Assembly (NCBI RefSeq): GCF_037975245.1
Contig: NC_092581.1
Coordinates: forward strand, 2,340,501-2,404,500
DNA length: 64,000 bases
Source of the DNA: Apostichopus japonicus
Taxonomy: Eukaryota; Echinodermata; Holothuroidea; Aspidochirotida; Stichopodidae
Direction: 5' to 3'
Every line of letters begins with the position of its first letter. Position 1 is the stretch's first letter. The position numbers were made by a program, and so were the translations under genes. The notes under the pieces are model-generated. The model saw only the letters and a list, made by a program, of their open reading frames with translations. It ran no database searches and was not told the origin of the DNA. Of the stretch, positions 24,561 through 36,960 are shown piece by piece.

Positions 24561-25564
24561 GACTAAAACACGCACAGAATACAGACAGGTTAATGAGCAT
24601 GGTGAACACAAAGAGATAGATGTAAAGTGATTAGTAGACAAGGGATGGAGAGAAGAAAGAAAGAAACCAGCAGGGGAAGAGGAGAGGTAGGAGATAAACA
24701 GTGGAGGGACAAAGAGAGGATTAAGGGAAGGGAGTAGGGAATAAACCGGAGAAGGTCAAAGACAGAAAGGTGTGGAGAAAAAAGGGTGGAAGAGAGCTAT
24801 GAGAAGAGGAGTGAATGGGGGGGGGGGGAGGAAAGGGGAGAAGGGGGGATACTTATGTTATGACAGTTGCATTGTTTTATTACTGAAACATTTAGGAAAA
24901 CAAATTATTTATGAGCGAGAACAATTTTCATTTTTTATTAGTATGGACTTCATTTTATAGAAGTACAGATGCCCAGTAACATTATTTTGAATGGTGTCAT
25001 TTCTTTAGATAGAATTTTATATTTAAAGGCAAAGGTTTCTATGTCACAAGCACAATATGGTCCTTTAAGAACGGCCATGTGCTGAAAGAGGACCCTTGCA
25101 TTACAAAGTAAAGTTTATGATCAAAGTAAAGATTATAATGTGTCTTTTGAAAATTATAAGACTTGACTTTGCCAACTCGTGACATTGAATTTTTGAATAG
25201 GAATTCTCTGGTAGTTTGGGCTGTTACACTATATTAACAGGGGTTCTGTTAACTTCAACACAGTTTAATTCAAAAGCGATTCCCTTTTTTCCTATATTCT
25301 GGTTCTTAATCCCCCAACCCTAAAATTGTTCAGGCCATTTAACAAGCTGTAACCATTTCCTGTTTGTCCCCCTTGACCAACAAAGAGCTTAATTGAAGAT
25401 GTGCTGGACCCAACTTTAAGCATTAAAGCAATTGCAGTAGCCTGTGTCTGTCAGCCTATGGAAGTATTTCAGGGTAATATCTATAGTCAGCCCACAGTGT
25501 AGTTTGTGGATTGATTGATTGACAATGCTCGTTGTTCATTGGTTGAAACTGAGCATGTCAGATC
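24561..25564. other. No supported gene; purine-rich tract
   Basis: A strongly purine-biased tract (GGGAAGAGGAGAGG-type) runs from about 24650 to 24850. No gene is seen. Confidence 0.45.
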
Positions 25565-25930
25565 AGGGCCGTCTTAACGCATGGGCCCACTGAGCCCTGG
25601 CCCAGGGCCCTGTGATGTCAGGGGCCCCGCAATAGTAGTAACCCCATGTCTTAATCTCAGAGGAAAACTTATTGAATAGGCCATTATGGGGGGGCAAATG
25701 TGTGGAGACTATCTAAGCGGAGCGCCACCATCGGTTGGCGCGGAGCGTACAAGAAAATTTTGGGTTTTTCAAACCCCCAGATGGCCGGAAACGGCACTTC
25801 CCGAGTGTTTTATGCTGCGAATACCTAGCCCTAAAATATGGTTCTCAAGCCTGCAATTTCTCAGATTGCACGTAAAAATCTGTAAAAGCATAGTAATTTG
25901 TATATTCGATGGTGTTTTAAGAGAGTAGCT
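25565..25930. mobile_element. DNA-transposon relic with CAGGGCCGTCTTAAC terminus
   Basis: CAGGGCCGTCTTAACGCATG at about 25565 is followed by gggccc-rich sequence, a form typical of a terminal inverted repeat of a cut-and-paste element. From 25705 to 25805 it carries, in reverse, the core shared with the elements at 861-975 and 12768-12875. No opposite terminus was found. Confidence 0.5.
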
Positions 25931-28900
25931 ATTACTCGTAGTGTACTCGCAAAGACGTTTTTGAGTGTAGTAAATTACTACTTGCAATATGTTAACCAAA
26001 AAAAATCAGTTGCAAAATCAACATACTGTGAGTAAGTTAAAATTGTGAGACACATAAATCACTGGTAGAAGCATACATAGATCATTAATTAGCCTATTGT
26101 AGAAAACTTGGACTGAATAAATACACTGCTTTGGAATTGATGCATCAAAAGAGAAGTTATGACAATAACTTGGAGAGCATTTATTGGAATGTGCTAACAA
26201 ATATTGAAGATACTTTTCCACAATGGTCATTGTCTTACAGTCAGCCATTATTTGCCTTAATTGTACAAACAAGTATAACTGCACTTTTTACGTTTACACT
26301 GAAATAAAATGTTGTTACAATGCTCAATGTTTGTGTGAATACATATATAGGACTTATCACAAACTAGTATCACATTCTACAGGATTTTTAAAGGTTGTTC
26401 TCATTTTTCTTAAAGGTGAAATGATTTTGTTTTATCTGTTTGCAAACTTCTTTCATTTTCAATGTTTTGGGGTACTTTTTTTGCTTTGTTGTATCATATA
26501 GGTTAGAACTTTTACCAACTTTTACCATTTTTTTTTCAGTTTTTTTTTTGTACTTTCAATTGTCATTATCCAGTAAATATAGTTAATTATAAAAATGTTG
26601 AAAAATAAATATTAAAACCTTGTACAACATGACTTTTGACAACAATATCTTTAATACGTTTTAAAAAGAAAAAAGTACATAATCACTGCCAGTAATACTG
26701 GCAAGCTAGCTAATCAGGAAATGTAGGATCTGAAAGATATTGCAGGTCATTTTTTGTCTAATCAACATGAATTATTGTCTGGCAGATCGTCGATTAAGAA
26801 TATTGTCAAAGACTTATGGTATTTCCTCCCCACCACCAGGTGCCCCTTATTGACAACCACTTAGCCCCTTCAAGTATTTTAGAAAATTCGTAATTTGTTT
26901 CGAATGTACTACATTGGCGTTTTCCTGCATATTTATTACCCTTCTTTTGTGGATGTGATTTCAAGTCTCAGCTAGACACCTTATTGGTTGTTGGGATTGA
27001 TGGAGTGTGTACATCAATAGCCTGTGCTGTCTTAAGTAAATTTTTCGTGTGAAACATGTCCTTTATTACAGGTTTTTATATATCATAACAATGAAACTAA
27101 AACTTCAGTTGTTACTGAAATCACAAAATATGTATGCACGTTGGTGACCCATATTTGGCTTTCACCACTTCTCAGCAATATCGTACCTATGATATTCCGC
27201 TCTAAATCTGCTTAACATGCCATTTGTCACAAATATTTGAGTGTTATTCCTAATATAACAGCATTTGGCAATTTTCGAAAGTACAAATTTGAAAGACAAG
27301 AGGGGGCGTCGGCGAACTGCTAGGTACTTGAGAGCACGAAAGGATTTGTAGTTGGGAGCAAACTGGTAGTGGGACAAAATGACCTGTTACCTTTTCAAAA
27401 CTGCCAAAATGTTGATGAATTAAAACATAGTATAGAAACTTAGAGCTCTTAAATGCATTTTTATATATTTTGATCATTACTTCAAGAAAATGTAACAGTA
27501 TCTTCCGTCCCACACTAAAACTACAATTTCTTCTCACATTTACTGTGCAAATAATGTTTGTATACAGTTAATTGTCACTTGTATATTCCCAGTTAGTACA
27601 TGCTGAGTCTCAATAGTCATTACTTTGTTTTGAGGTACCGATCTTGTTAGGTCTGTAAACAATATCTCTACATTTGACAAATTTCACCATGATGTCTTTG
27701 TTTGTATTTCAACAAAACTCACAATTTAATTTGAAGCAAAGCCCTGCAAAAGATTTTGAAGCTGCAAAAACTTACCTTTTACATAAAGCCAACAGTTTCT
27801 GACAGAGAACTGCAATATCAATGTACCTTGAATGTAGGGAGCTACCAAGTTTCTAAACCAGCCTCTTACTGTTAACCTCAAAATAACAAATTAAATGAAC
27901 TAATCATTCAAATTAACTTATTTATTAATAAAAAAAGTTGATGTGAGTCTTAACTACTCTGGATCACGTTAGTTTGTACCTTTATTTGACAGGCATTATT
28001 GAATATTTTTTCAATGATGTGTCTTTCTCAAAATGTTTCACAGTATTTCTTTAAACCACAAAATTATTTAATAAATATTCACTTTGAGAGCATCACATCT
28101 CATATGCTAAAAGGAAAAAAAGGAAAAAAAATCATACAAATCATATTTTAGAGTTCTTCTATTTACTTTCTACCTATTATTAAAATAAACAGTTAATTAT
28201 TTACTTATGGGACATAATCCAGCCGTTTCATTCTGAGAATATTTCTGATAATTAAATGACCATCTATATCACAGTAGTACCTAATTTAAATTGGTGTGTG
28301 GTATGACTGTGACTTTGTGTACTTGACATAGGAATACACTGTATGCCCCCCTCCTACAGTAGTCTCATTTTATTCACAACAAATGGGCACTTTATGAATA
28401 AACCATTTACTTTTTTGGGGGGTCATGTTGGGGGGGGGTTTCTTTTAGTTTTGACTTCAAAGGTTTGTTAACTGCCAGGTACATTATATTACTGTAGCGC
28501 TTCCATGGTATTAGCACATACAGTCTGCTTTATAGATAGTCAAGTTATCTGATTAAAATGTGAAACTCTCAGTACAGTCTAAAGAAGAGAAGTTTATTTC
28601 ACTGGTAGCATTGTATCAGACCTTAAATGTTTTGGTTCCTTGTATATCATATTTATTAACGGGGTCACAGCCTCACAGGGTCAAATGTGTGAATATGCAA
28701 ATTGTAGAACTGCAAATTTAAGTTAGATTTTAACAGGTACATTACATGATGGTTATATTAAACTTGGTATCATGCATATTACTATTACAGAACTTGAGAA
28801 ACCACAGTGGTTATTAACCTTTAACACACGGCTAAGTACCGTTGTCTTTGAGATATTGCTGCTCTTGTTGTTTTATCTTATTTATTTTTTGAGTTAGTCA

Positions 28901-29780
28901 TAAACTAACTTTTTTTGTCAAGTTTTGCATTTCCACGGTAACTCACATTAATTTTTGATGTTTTTCGTCTTCTCTTTGTACCATATATTTTACTAACACA
29001 ACATTACTTCTTCTATAGTAGTTACCACAATGCTGACGGCATACCTAAGTAAAAAAAAAAAAAAAAAATCAAAAATTTGCTTCATGTAGATTGTATAGGG
29101 AAAATTGAGTCGGTAACTCACGTACATATCTAAAAGTGCCAAAACTGGTAAACAAATTTTACTTAAAAAGTGTCCTCATACTAAGTGAACTCTAAGACAA
29201 GTGAAATTTAGTAGTTATACCTTACCTACTATAGTAAACATATAGGTTGCCAAAAAATTCCTATATCATTGTCCAGTTGCATAAAAATGATGCAAGACAC
29301 GGTAATTAACGTTACAATTTGTCCACGCATAACAGTTAATAAAAAATAAGTTGCTGACACAATTCAATCTTACTAATTTTTATGTAACAGTTTCAAGCTT
29401 TAATAAAATTACTTCTTGTGTTCACTTTGTAACACAGTGTAACTGTTATTAACTTATTTGCAGTTTCATATTATGTAGGAATCACTACAGTGCTCCATAT
29501 CATTCAACAGTAGAGCCAACGAACACTGGAGGAAATGGCCAAAACAATTGACATCAATGATAAAGTTTGTTAAATTGCAAGTGGCGAGGTTAAATAGGCC
29601 CTGTGATAGTATTGAGGAATATTTCATGTTGGATGTATCTATATGGTTATGGGTTACTATGTCTAACACTGTCTAACAGCATTAGCAGCCCCCGTTTCTT
29701 ATATCTGGCCTAGCTTAATGTACCAAAATCAAAATTCCTTTTAGCATACGAAAGGGTTAAATTGTAAGACATTAACACGC
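25931..29780. other. Long AT-rich stretch without a supported gene
   Basis: Only short frames. A poly-A run lies at about 29051-29069. Nothing with splice-bounded conserved coding character was recognised. Confidence 0.45.
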
Positions 29781-30649
29781 ATATTAACTAGTGTTTGTAG
29801 GGGTATCCGGGTACCCACCCGTCGTGATACTACCCGGTTCCTAACTTATTACCCGAATCCTATGCAAAGTGTGACATTTTTTTTTGCATACCGATGGTTA
29901 TGCAAGATTTTCCCATTGACTTAGTGTGGTGTTAGGCTACCATGTGGTCGAAGATAATAGCAATAATATAAGTATTCCATAGATATCTTATAACTGTGTC
30001 ACAATTTCAGCAAATAAACAGATGGTTAGGCTAGATTACCTGATTGACTTAGTGAGGTGTTAGGCTACCATGTGGAAGAAATTGAAAGAATTTTCACAAT
30101 TATTATTTTTTCATTCATTTATTTCATAAATGGAAAGACTGACATTTACCAGATGTTATTAATGGATTATAGACGGGATAACTAAAAAATAGTAATAATC
30201 GCAAGTGGTTTTTAACTAATTGTTATTCCAAATACGATCAAACTGCGGCAATCACGCAATCGCGCGGCTAATGCGAACCCTGGGCCTGCATATTAGATAG
30301 TAGTGGTAAAAACTGTTTAAGAGCTAAATTGGATATTTATATGGGAGAGCAAACATATGCAGCGACGGCAGTGCGATGTTAGTAGTGATGTTAATTTATT
30401 AACAAGTTAATGAAAGAAACAAGCAAATAGAAATTGTTGAGGAAGGTTTTATATAGGTCTAATCTTACACCTATTTGAACATGAAAACATTGTCAGTGGA
30501 GAATATAATTCATTTAGTATAGCATCCAATATGTAGTTTCTTGAAAATCGCGATACACAAGGGTAATTTTTTTGCCGGAGACTCGATGGGTAATGGCTCT
30601 CGGGTACCCGGTTCCTGATTTTTGGACCCTTGTAAACACTAATATTAAC
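29781..30649. mobile_element. Complete non-autonomous hAT-like element with 8-bp target duplication
   Basis: Element 29789-30641 (853 bp) starts TAGTGTTTGTAGGGGT and ends ACCCTTGTAAACACTA, an imperfect terminal inverted repeat. It is flanked by the exact 8-bp direct repeat ATATTAAC (29781-29788 and 30642-30649). An 8-bp duplication and TAGTGTTT-type ends are hAT features. The ends are rich in cgggtaccc motifs. There is no transposase frame. An internal direct repeat of about 58 bp occurs at about 29892-29950 and 30021-30079. Confidence 0.82.
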
Positions 30650-31808
30650 AATGATTATTAAACAGTGAAAACCACCAATTCAAATTTGAGTTCTCAAATC
30701 TTGACTCTGATAAGAACTAACTGAACTTCAATAACATATTTACAGTTTTAAGCCATAATTCATTGGGAATGAATTATTGTCCATTTCTCAACAACTCTGT
30801 AGAAAACTTGAAATGGTCACGGTTGTTCACTACTTTTGGTTTTTAAGTTTTACTTTTGAGTTATACCTTGGTAGCATAATTGTCTACTACACTGACATGA
30901 TAAGCATGATAATACTGTATGATAACTCACGTAACATGGTAACTCACGTTACCATTTGCATCACCTACCCGACTTAAACATAGTGGGGTGCACAACATTT
31001 CTTTACTTGTTTCACATTTGAGATGATGAGTAGAAACCAAAATCCAATTATGAGATTTTTAATAGTGTCATATTTGATGTATGGGGAAAAAATAATAATT
31101 TCAATAACTCATGTTACATCAGCTACAGTACATAGAGGTTTGAATAAAGCAAAAACTATATTATTTTTGATTATATATTCAAAAGGTTGGTAGTGATATC
31201 TGAAGTTAGTGCACTATGTAAGCAATAAATGAACAAATCAGTTGAGTATTACCATTTAATTTCTTAGGAGAACAAAAACAAATCTGTTAATAATTTGTGC
31301 ACAAAATTTGCATTACAGCATCCTTTCACTTCATATGCAAATTTCTAAAATTCAATCAATATTTAGGAAGGTATCATATTGATTCCACAAACTTGGATAT
31401 GTTTACAACAACATTTAACCAATGACAAAATGTGATTGCAGATTTTATATTTTGAGCCCATGTCCACTTTTTCATGGAAATGCCCATTGGACATTTCTGT
31501 AATTTTAGTTGAAGTGGCAATTCTTACATTATTTCAGTACTTCTCACTTAAAAGATGAGCTAGCTACTTGGAACTACATGGAGCCAGTATTGGGTGACGT
31601 ATGTATAAGTTTATTTCAGGTTAGGATGTCTAAAACATCATTTTGCTTCTGCTTTTAACTGCTTTCAAAGTCACTGCATGTGTTTTCATGATGTTATATG
31701 TTTTGTGATGTTATCTCTTTTTGTGTAGTTTCATAAAAGGATCACCCCACACCAGGACTGCGTCCATCATGTTGAACTAAAGTGCGATAAGGAAGGCTTT
31801 GAAGTGAG
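30650..31808. other. Region upstream of the recombinase-derived exons
   Basis: AT-rich. It includes a splice-bounded island at 31538-31598 (acceptor atttcag, donor gtatgt), open for 20 codons. A possible following exon starts at 31731 after ttttttgtgtag. Neither translation is recognised, and the second runs out of frame with the recombinase reading frame. Confidence 0.4.
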
Positions 31809-34215
31809 GTACAAGTGTTTGCCCTGGGGGAGCACCAAGCTCAATGGCTTGCTGAGCACTTGGGCCATTCTATGGCTGTTCACCATCAACATTATAGGCT
31901 TCCAAGCAGCACCCTAGAAAAGGCAAAAGTAGCAAAACTACTCATGGCAGTCGACTCGGGCAAGTCTTCAAATTTTGTTGGGAGGACCTTAGACGAGATC
32001 TCGTTGGACGAAATAGGTATGTTTACAGAAGTTAAAACTGCAATGAGATGGCTGGGCTGTATAAATAAATCACCGCACGTAGGAGAGCAGAACTACTGCA
32101 CAACTATCGTATATGTGTAGATTTTGACTCACAGATGAAACGCACCAAAACAAAAAATGAAATAAAAGTGACATCATGCAAAAGTCTGCTGACAATGCTG
32201 GGGCATTTTGTACTACAGATCTTTGAAGATCACACCACCTATTTAAGAATGTATTTCTGATACTAGTCTGTACCTTGGGTCATTAGTTTTTAAAGACATA
32301 TCCTTCATTCTCTAGATTCAAGTCACTAAACTGCAATATAGATGGTAGCTGCGGGTTGAATTTGTTGTTTGTGTGGAAAATGTATATATAAAAAAAAAGA
32401 AGCATGTTCATAGGTGCATCTTAAGTTTGCCTAACATTTATGTTTGGATCAATTACTGTTGATGTACTACTGGATTCAAAGTTTGCTAATATGAAAGCTG
32501 GGTAAATTTTAAAGAATGAGGGCAGTGAACCAATTAGTCTACTAAGTATGACATACTTAACAACTCTTATAACATTAGTTAGGGTCTTCCAAATCTTGTA
32601 TAAAACAATCCTTACATTTTATGAGAAATCATGTTACTTTCTGAGTGTTATGTAGGTTGCTGAGCTAATTTCATAGAAAAAAATTTTCCTCTACAGAACT
32701 TACTCAGGTCTTGGAGGAGGAAGGTGAAACAATTGAGCAGAATGAAAAGATGGATAAAATGACTTCAGGTGAGAAATGTCACTTGTTGTGGCTTTGATCT
32801 AAAGACCTACTTCATTGAATGAATCAAAGTTTTGATGTGTATTAGTTTTATGTGTGCTGCTGTAAATGTAATGCATAATTTTATTTCTGTTTTACAGAAA
32901 TTTCTGAACATTCTGAACAGATGTGTAATAGAGCTAAGGATGCTCAGCCAAGTACCTCAAAAACAGAAAGGAAACCAAAAAACACTTCCAGTAAGAAATG
33001 TTAGTTGTGGCTTTGATGTATATTGAGTGATGAAGGCTACTGAGTAGACAGATGGACTGTCTGCATACTTTGTATGTTTATGGATTTCTTTCTCACCTGG
33101 TGATGGAGAAAAAATGAGAATAACTAACTAACTTTCCAAATGCTCATCTTGGAAACACAAATTGAGAAGCACTAGCACAGCCTAGTTTCATAACAAAATG
33201 CTTAAACTTGAGGCATAAAATTTGCTATGGTTGGTGGTAGTCGATTGAAAGAAACTTATTTTAAGTACATTTATTTTTCTATATCTGTCCTGCTTTTTGA
33301 AGAGTGGTTAGCTCCTTTGCAGCAAACTTTAAGCAGCTTTTTGCATTTTGTCGCCATTTTCCACCCTTGTGACATGTCCATCAAGTTTTCTACATGTATC
33401 AATCACAAAAAAGCAAACTAAGATATTCAGCAATACTTTTTCAGAAAATTTCTTTGAGACAATGTTGAAAGTTCTAACTTTTTTCCTTTAATTTCACCAT
33501 TTGAAGTTAGATTTCTTCTTTTGTATGACGTTATGGCATTGTGAGGTCAATGAGGTTGTGAAAATCATACAAAAGGATGCAGAAAGTTGCAAACTTCTAT
33601 TACCTAAATATTGATATATTTCTTGTTTTCAAGTATTATATAGATACTGCATACTTACTAAGACATGTCCTTGTTAAGTTTGAATTGTTATCTTGTCCTT
33701 TGATAAGAGAATAGTCTATCATATACGTCCTAGCCACTTCATGTGTTGTTTCTGACAGGAATGTGTCATAAACTATGAATTCCACCTTCTGAAATTGATG
33801 AGTATACAGTATGAAAATATTAATATCTCAAAGAGTCAAGGAATTTGTTTTGGTATGTTGCATGACTGATAGAAGTTATCCATTTATGTTTTTTGCAATG
33901 CCACAAAAATTTTCGACCTTGAGTCACTGTCTAATATTGAAAATAACAATTATATTGATAAATGAAGTGACTTAGTTTTCCTGTATTTTTGCATTTCTCT
34001 CTTTAAAAGGCATTCCAAGAAAGTGGCCAGAAGAAGACAAGGATATTTTAACTAAACATTTCAAGAAATACATCAGGAGAGGGACCCTTCCTGGAAAGGA
34101 TAAGATTTTAGTATGCATGGAAAATTATCCAGCCAATTTTTCAGGAAGGACCTGGAAAAACATTAAGGATTGCATTAGAAACATTTCGTCATCATTAAAA
34201 CTGTCAAGCATTTAG
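31809..34215 (+). CDS. 3' end of a tyrosine-recombinase-derived (Crypton-like) gene, four exons
   Basis: Exons 31809-32016, 32697-32768, 32898-32990 and 34010-34215 join in one frame, all at phase-1 introns with GT/AG borders, and give about 192 residues to a TAG stop. Residues about 1-45 contain EHLGHSMAVHHQHYRLP and EKAKVAKLLM. This resembles the C-terminal box of tyrosine recombinases, with LGH and a following Tyr in the expected spacing, and the tail seen in Crypton-like animal proteins. A Glu/Lys-rich linker follows. The last exon holds a compact domain with W-x-x-ED, KHFKKYI, LPGK and GRTWKNIKDCIRN, a tail I recall in the same protein group. The catalytic Arg box should lie just upstream, but 31731-31808 has stops or a frame change in every reading. 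The 5' side is therefore decayed, mis-sequenced or spliced in a way I cannot resolve. The first exon start is approximate. Function may be host-adopted or relic. Confidence 0.6.
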
Positions 34216-36960
34216 ACGCCACATTTTTTTATTTTTTGGCTTTGTGTAGATGCCAAAGTATAAGTATTTTCCTAGAGTGGCAATGGTTTATTAGAGAATA
34301 CTGAGTACACTTTTTGAGTACAATATCTGCTATCTTTCTGCTACATTTTTTCTGTTGAGAAAATAGTCCAGAATTGTGTCTGAGAGTTTGTGGAGGGGGG
34401 GGGGCGGGGACATTGGGGACTAGTATTATACAAAATTGGGGACAAGCATTATTACAAAATGACAAAAGTCCAGCGTATTTTCATAAAGTGGCAATGCCAG
34501 CTGCACTGGCGTTATTAGAGAATACTGAGTACAGAGAATATACAGTTATGCATTAAGCATATATACACATTCCACCATATTTGTACAAAATGACAAAGTC
34601 CAGAGTAATTTCCTAGATTGGCAATGCCAGCTTCTCTGGCATTATTATAGAATACACAGTAAGGTTTTTACTGAGTACACTTTCTGTTCCATTTTTTGCT
34701 GCAGAAAAAAAGTCCAAAAGTGTGTCTAATCTGAAGTATGTACCTAGACTGGCTATGCCAGCTTCGCTTATAGAAAACACAAGCATTATAGGAGAATATA
34801 CAGTTTAATGCATTAGGCATATATACACATTCCACCATCTTTTTACAAAATGACAAAAGTCCAGCATATTTTCATAAAGTGGCATTATTAGAGAATACTG
34901 AGTGCACATTCTGAGTACACTTTCTGCTACAATTTTTTGTTCAGAAAAAAAGTCCAGAAGTGTGTCTGATAGATTGATAAATTATTAGAGAATACACAGT
35001 TAGGTATTCACTGAGTACACTTTCTGCTGCACTTTTGTTTTTGCAGGGAAAAAATGGCCAGAATTGTATCTGATAGCAGGTTGTGGGGAGTGGGGGTGGG
35101 GGGGGCATGAGCATTATATAGAACAATACACAGTTGTGCATTTGGTTTTGAAACAACTTTGTTTGTCATGGCTGCACTGCATTGATGTCAAATGGGGTGC
35201 CTTTGCCTACCTCAGTATTTGAGACAGTGGTCAGATGCTGGGGTATACACTGTAGTCCGTAGGACGGGGACATTAAATGGCCGTCCCGGTAGCAGGAATG
35301 GGAGCAAAATCACACACCTGCCTCGTTATCCTTTGAACACTTATCGTAAAGAGAAGGCTTGAAATAAGCCGGTGTTCATCCACGATCTAACACGTATATA
35401 TGGCCTCAAATAAGCTAATTTCAGGCTTCTTCATCTTTGGGTCTCTAAACTAAACTATTTAACATAAACAAGAGCATATACGCTTTCCATTATTTTTGTA
35501 CTAATGACAAAGTCTAAAGTATTTTCCTGGAGTGGCAATGCTAGCTGCATTGGCATTATTGGCATTTTTCAGAAACAAAGTCCAAAAGTGTATCTGATTG
35601 TGTGTGGGTGGGGGCACGATCATTATAGGAGAATATCCAGTAATGCATTCCATATGCATTCCATCATCATTGTGCATTGGCATTATTGGAGATTATAATT
35701 TTTTTTTTTTCAGAAATAAAGTCCAAAAGTGTATCTGATTGTGTGTAGGTGGGGGCACTAACGTTATAGGAGAATAAACAGTTATGCATTGAGCATATTC
35801 CACCATCTTTGTACAAAATGACAAAATTCCAAAGTATTTTCCTAGAGTGACAATGCCAGCTGCATTACCATTATTGGAGAATATAATTTTTTTGGAAAAA
35901 AAGTCCAAAAGTGTATCTAATTGTGCGTAGGTGGGGGCATGATCATTATAGGAGAATATACAGTAATGCATTCCATCATCATTGTGCATTGGCATTATTG
36001 GAGATTATAATTTTGCATTGAGCATATTCCACCATCTTTGTACAAAATGACAAAATTCCAAAGTATTTTCCTAGAGTGGCAATGCCAGCTGCACTGGCAT
36101 TATTGGAGAATATAATTTTTTGTTTTTAGAATAAAAGTCAAAAATTGTATCTAATTGTGTGTAGGTGGGTGCACGAGCATTATAGGAGAATATACAGTTA
36201 TGCATGAAGCATATGAGCATTCCACCATCTTTGTACAAATGATAAAGTCCAGAGTATTTTCCTAGAGTGGCAATGCCAACTGCATTGGCATTATTGGAGA
36301 ATATAATTTTTTTTCTGAAAAAAATCCAAACGTGTATCTGATTGTGCGTAGGTGGGGGCACAAGCATTATAGGAGAATAAACAGTTATGCATGAAGCATA
36401 TACACATTCCACCATCTTTGTACAAAATTCCAAAGTATTTTCATAGAGTAACAATGTCAGCTTCAGAATAGACAGTTAAGTATTCACTGAGTACACTTTC
36501 TGCTACCATTTTTTTTTTCCAGAAAAGATCAAAATCATATCTGATACTGGGTGATGTGGTAGGGGAGGGGGGTGGAGGACACAAGCATTATAGAAAATAC
36601 ACAGTTCTGTATTGAACATAAGCATATATGCTTTCCATTATTTTTGTACAAAATAACAAAGTCCAAAGTAGTTTCCTAGAGAGTGACAATGCCAGCTTCA
36701 CTTGCATTATCCGAGAATACACAGTTAGGTATTCACTGAGTACACTTTCTGCTACAATTTTTTTGCAGAAAAGATCAAAATTGTGTCTGATAATGGGTGA
36801 TGTGGGGGTGGGGGGTGGGGGAAACGAGCATTATAGGAGAATACACAGTTCGGCATTGAACATAAGCATATGCTTTCCATTATTTTTGTACAAAATAACA
36901 AAGTACAGAGTATTTTCCTACATTGGCAATGCCAGCTTCACCTATAGAAAACACAGGTAC
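34216..36960. repeat. Minisatellite array, about 200-bp units
   Basis: Units repeat the order: ttccaccatctttgtacaaaatgacaaagtcc, gagtattttcctagagtggcaatgccagctgc, ttggcattattggagaata, a T-rich tract, gaaaaaaagtccaaaagtgtatctgat, tgtgggtgggggcac and gagcattataggagaatacacagttatgcatt. More than ten diverged units are present. The first recognisable piece lies within about 50 bp of the preceding stop codon. Frames inside are artefacts. Confidence 0.85.
35185..35410. repeat. Dispersed repeat inserted in the minisatellite
   Basis: A unit-unlike segment contains cactgtagtccgtaggacgg, gacattaaatggccgtcccg and tcacacacctgcctcgttat. It has the look of a tRNA- or LINE-derived interspersed repeat and interrupts the array. 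Confidence 0.45.

Noticed and set aside
27250-27537. 95-codon minus-strand frame
   Set aside because: No recognisable domain, and AT-rich codons typical of random sequence.
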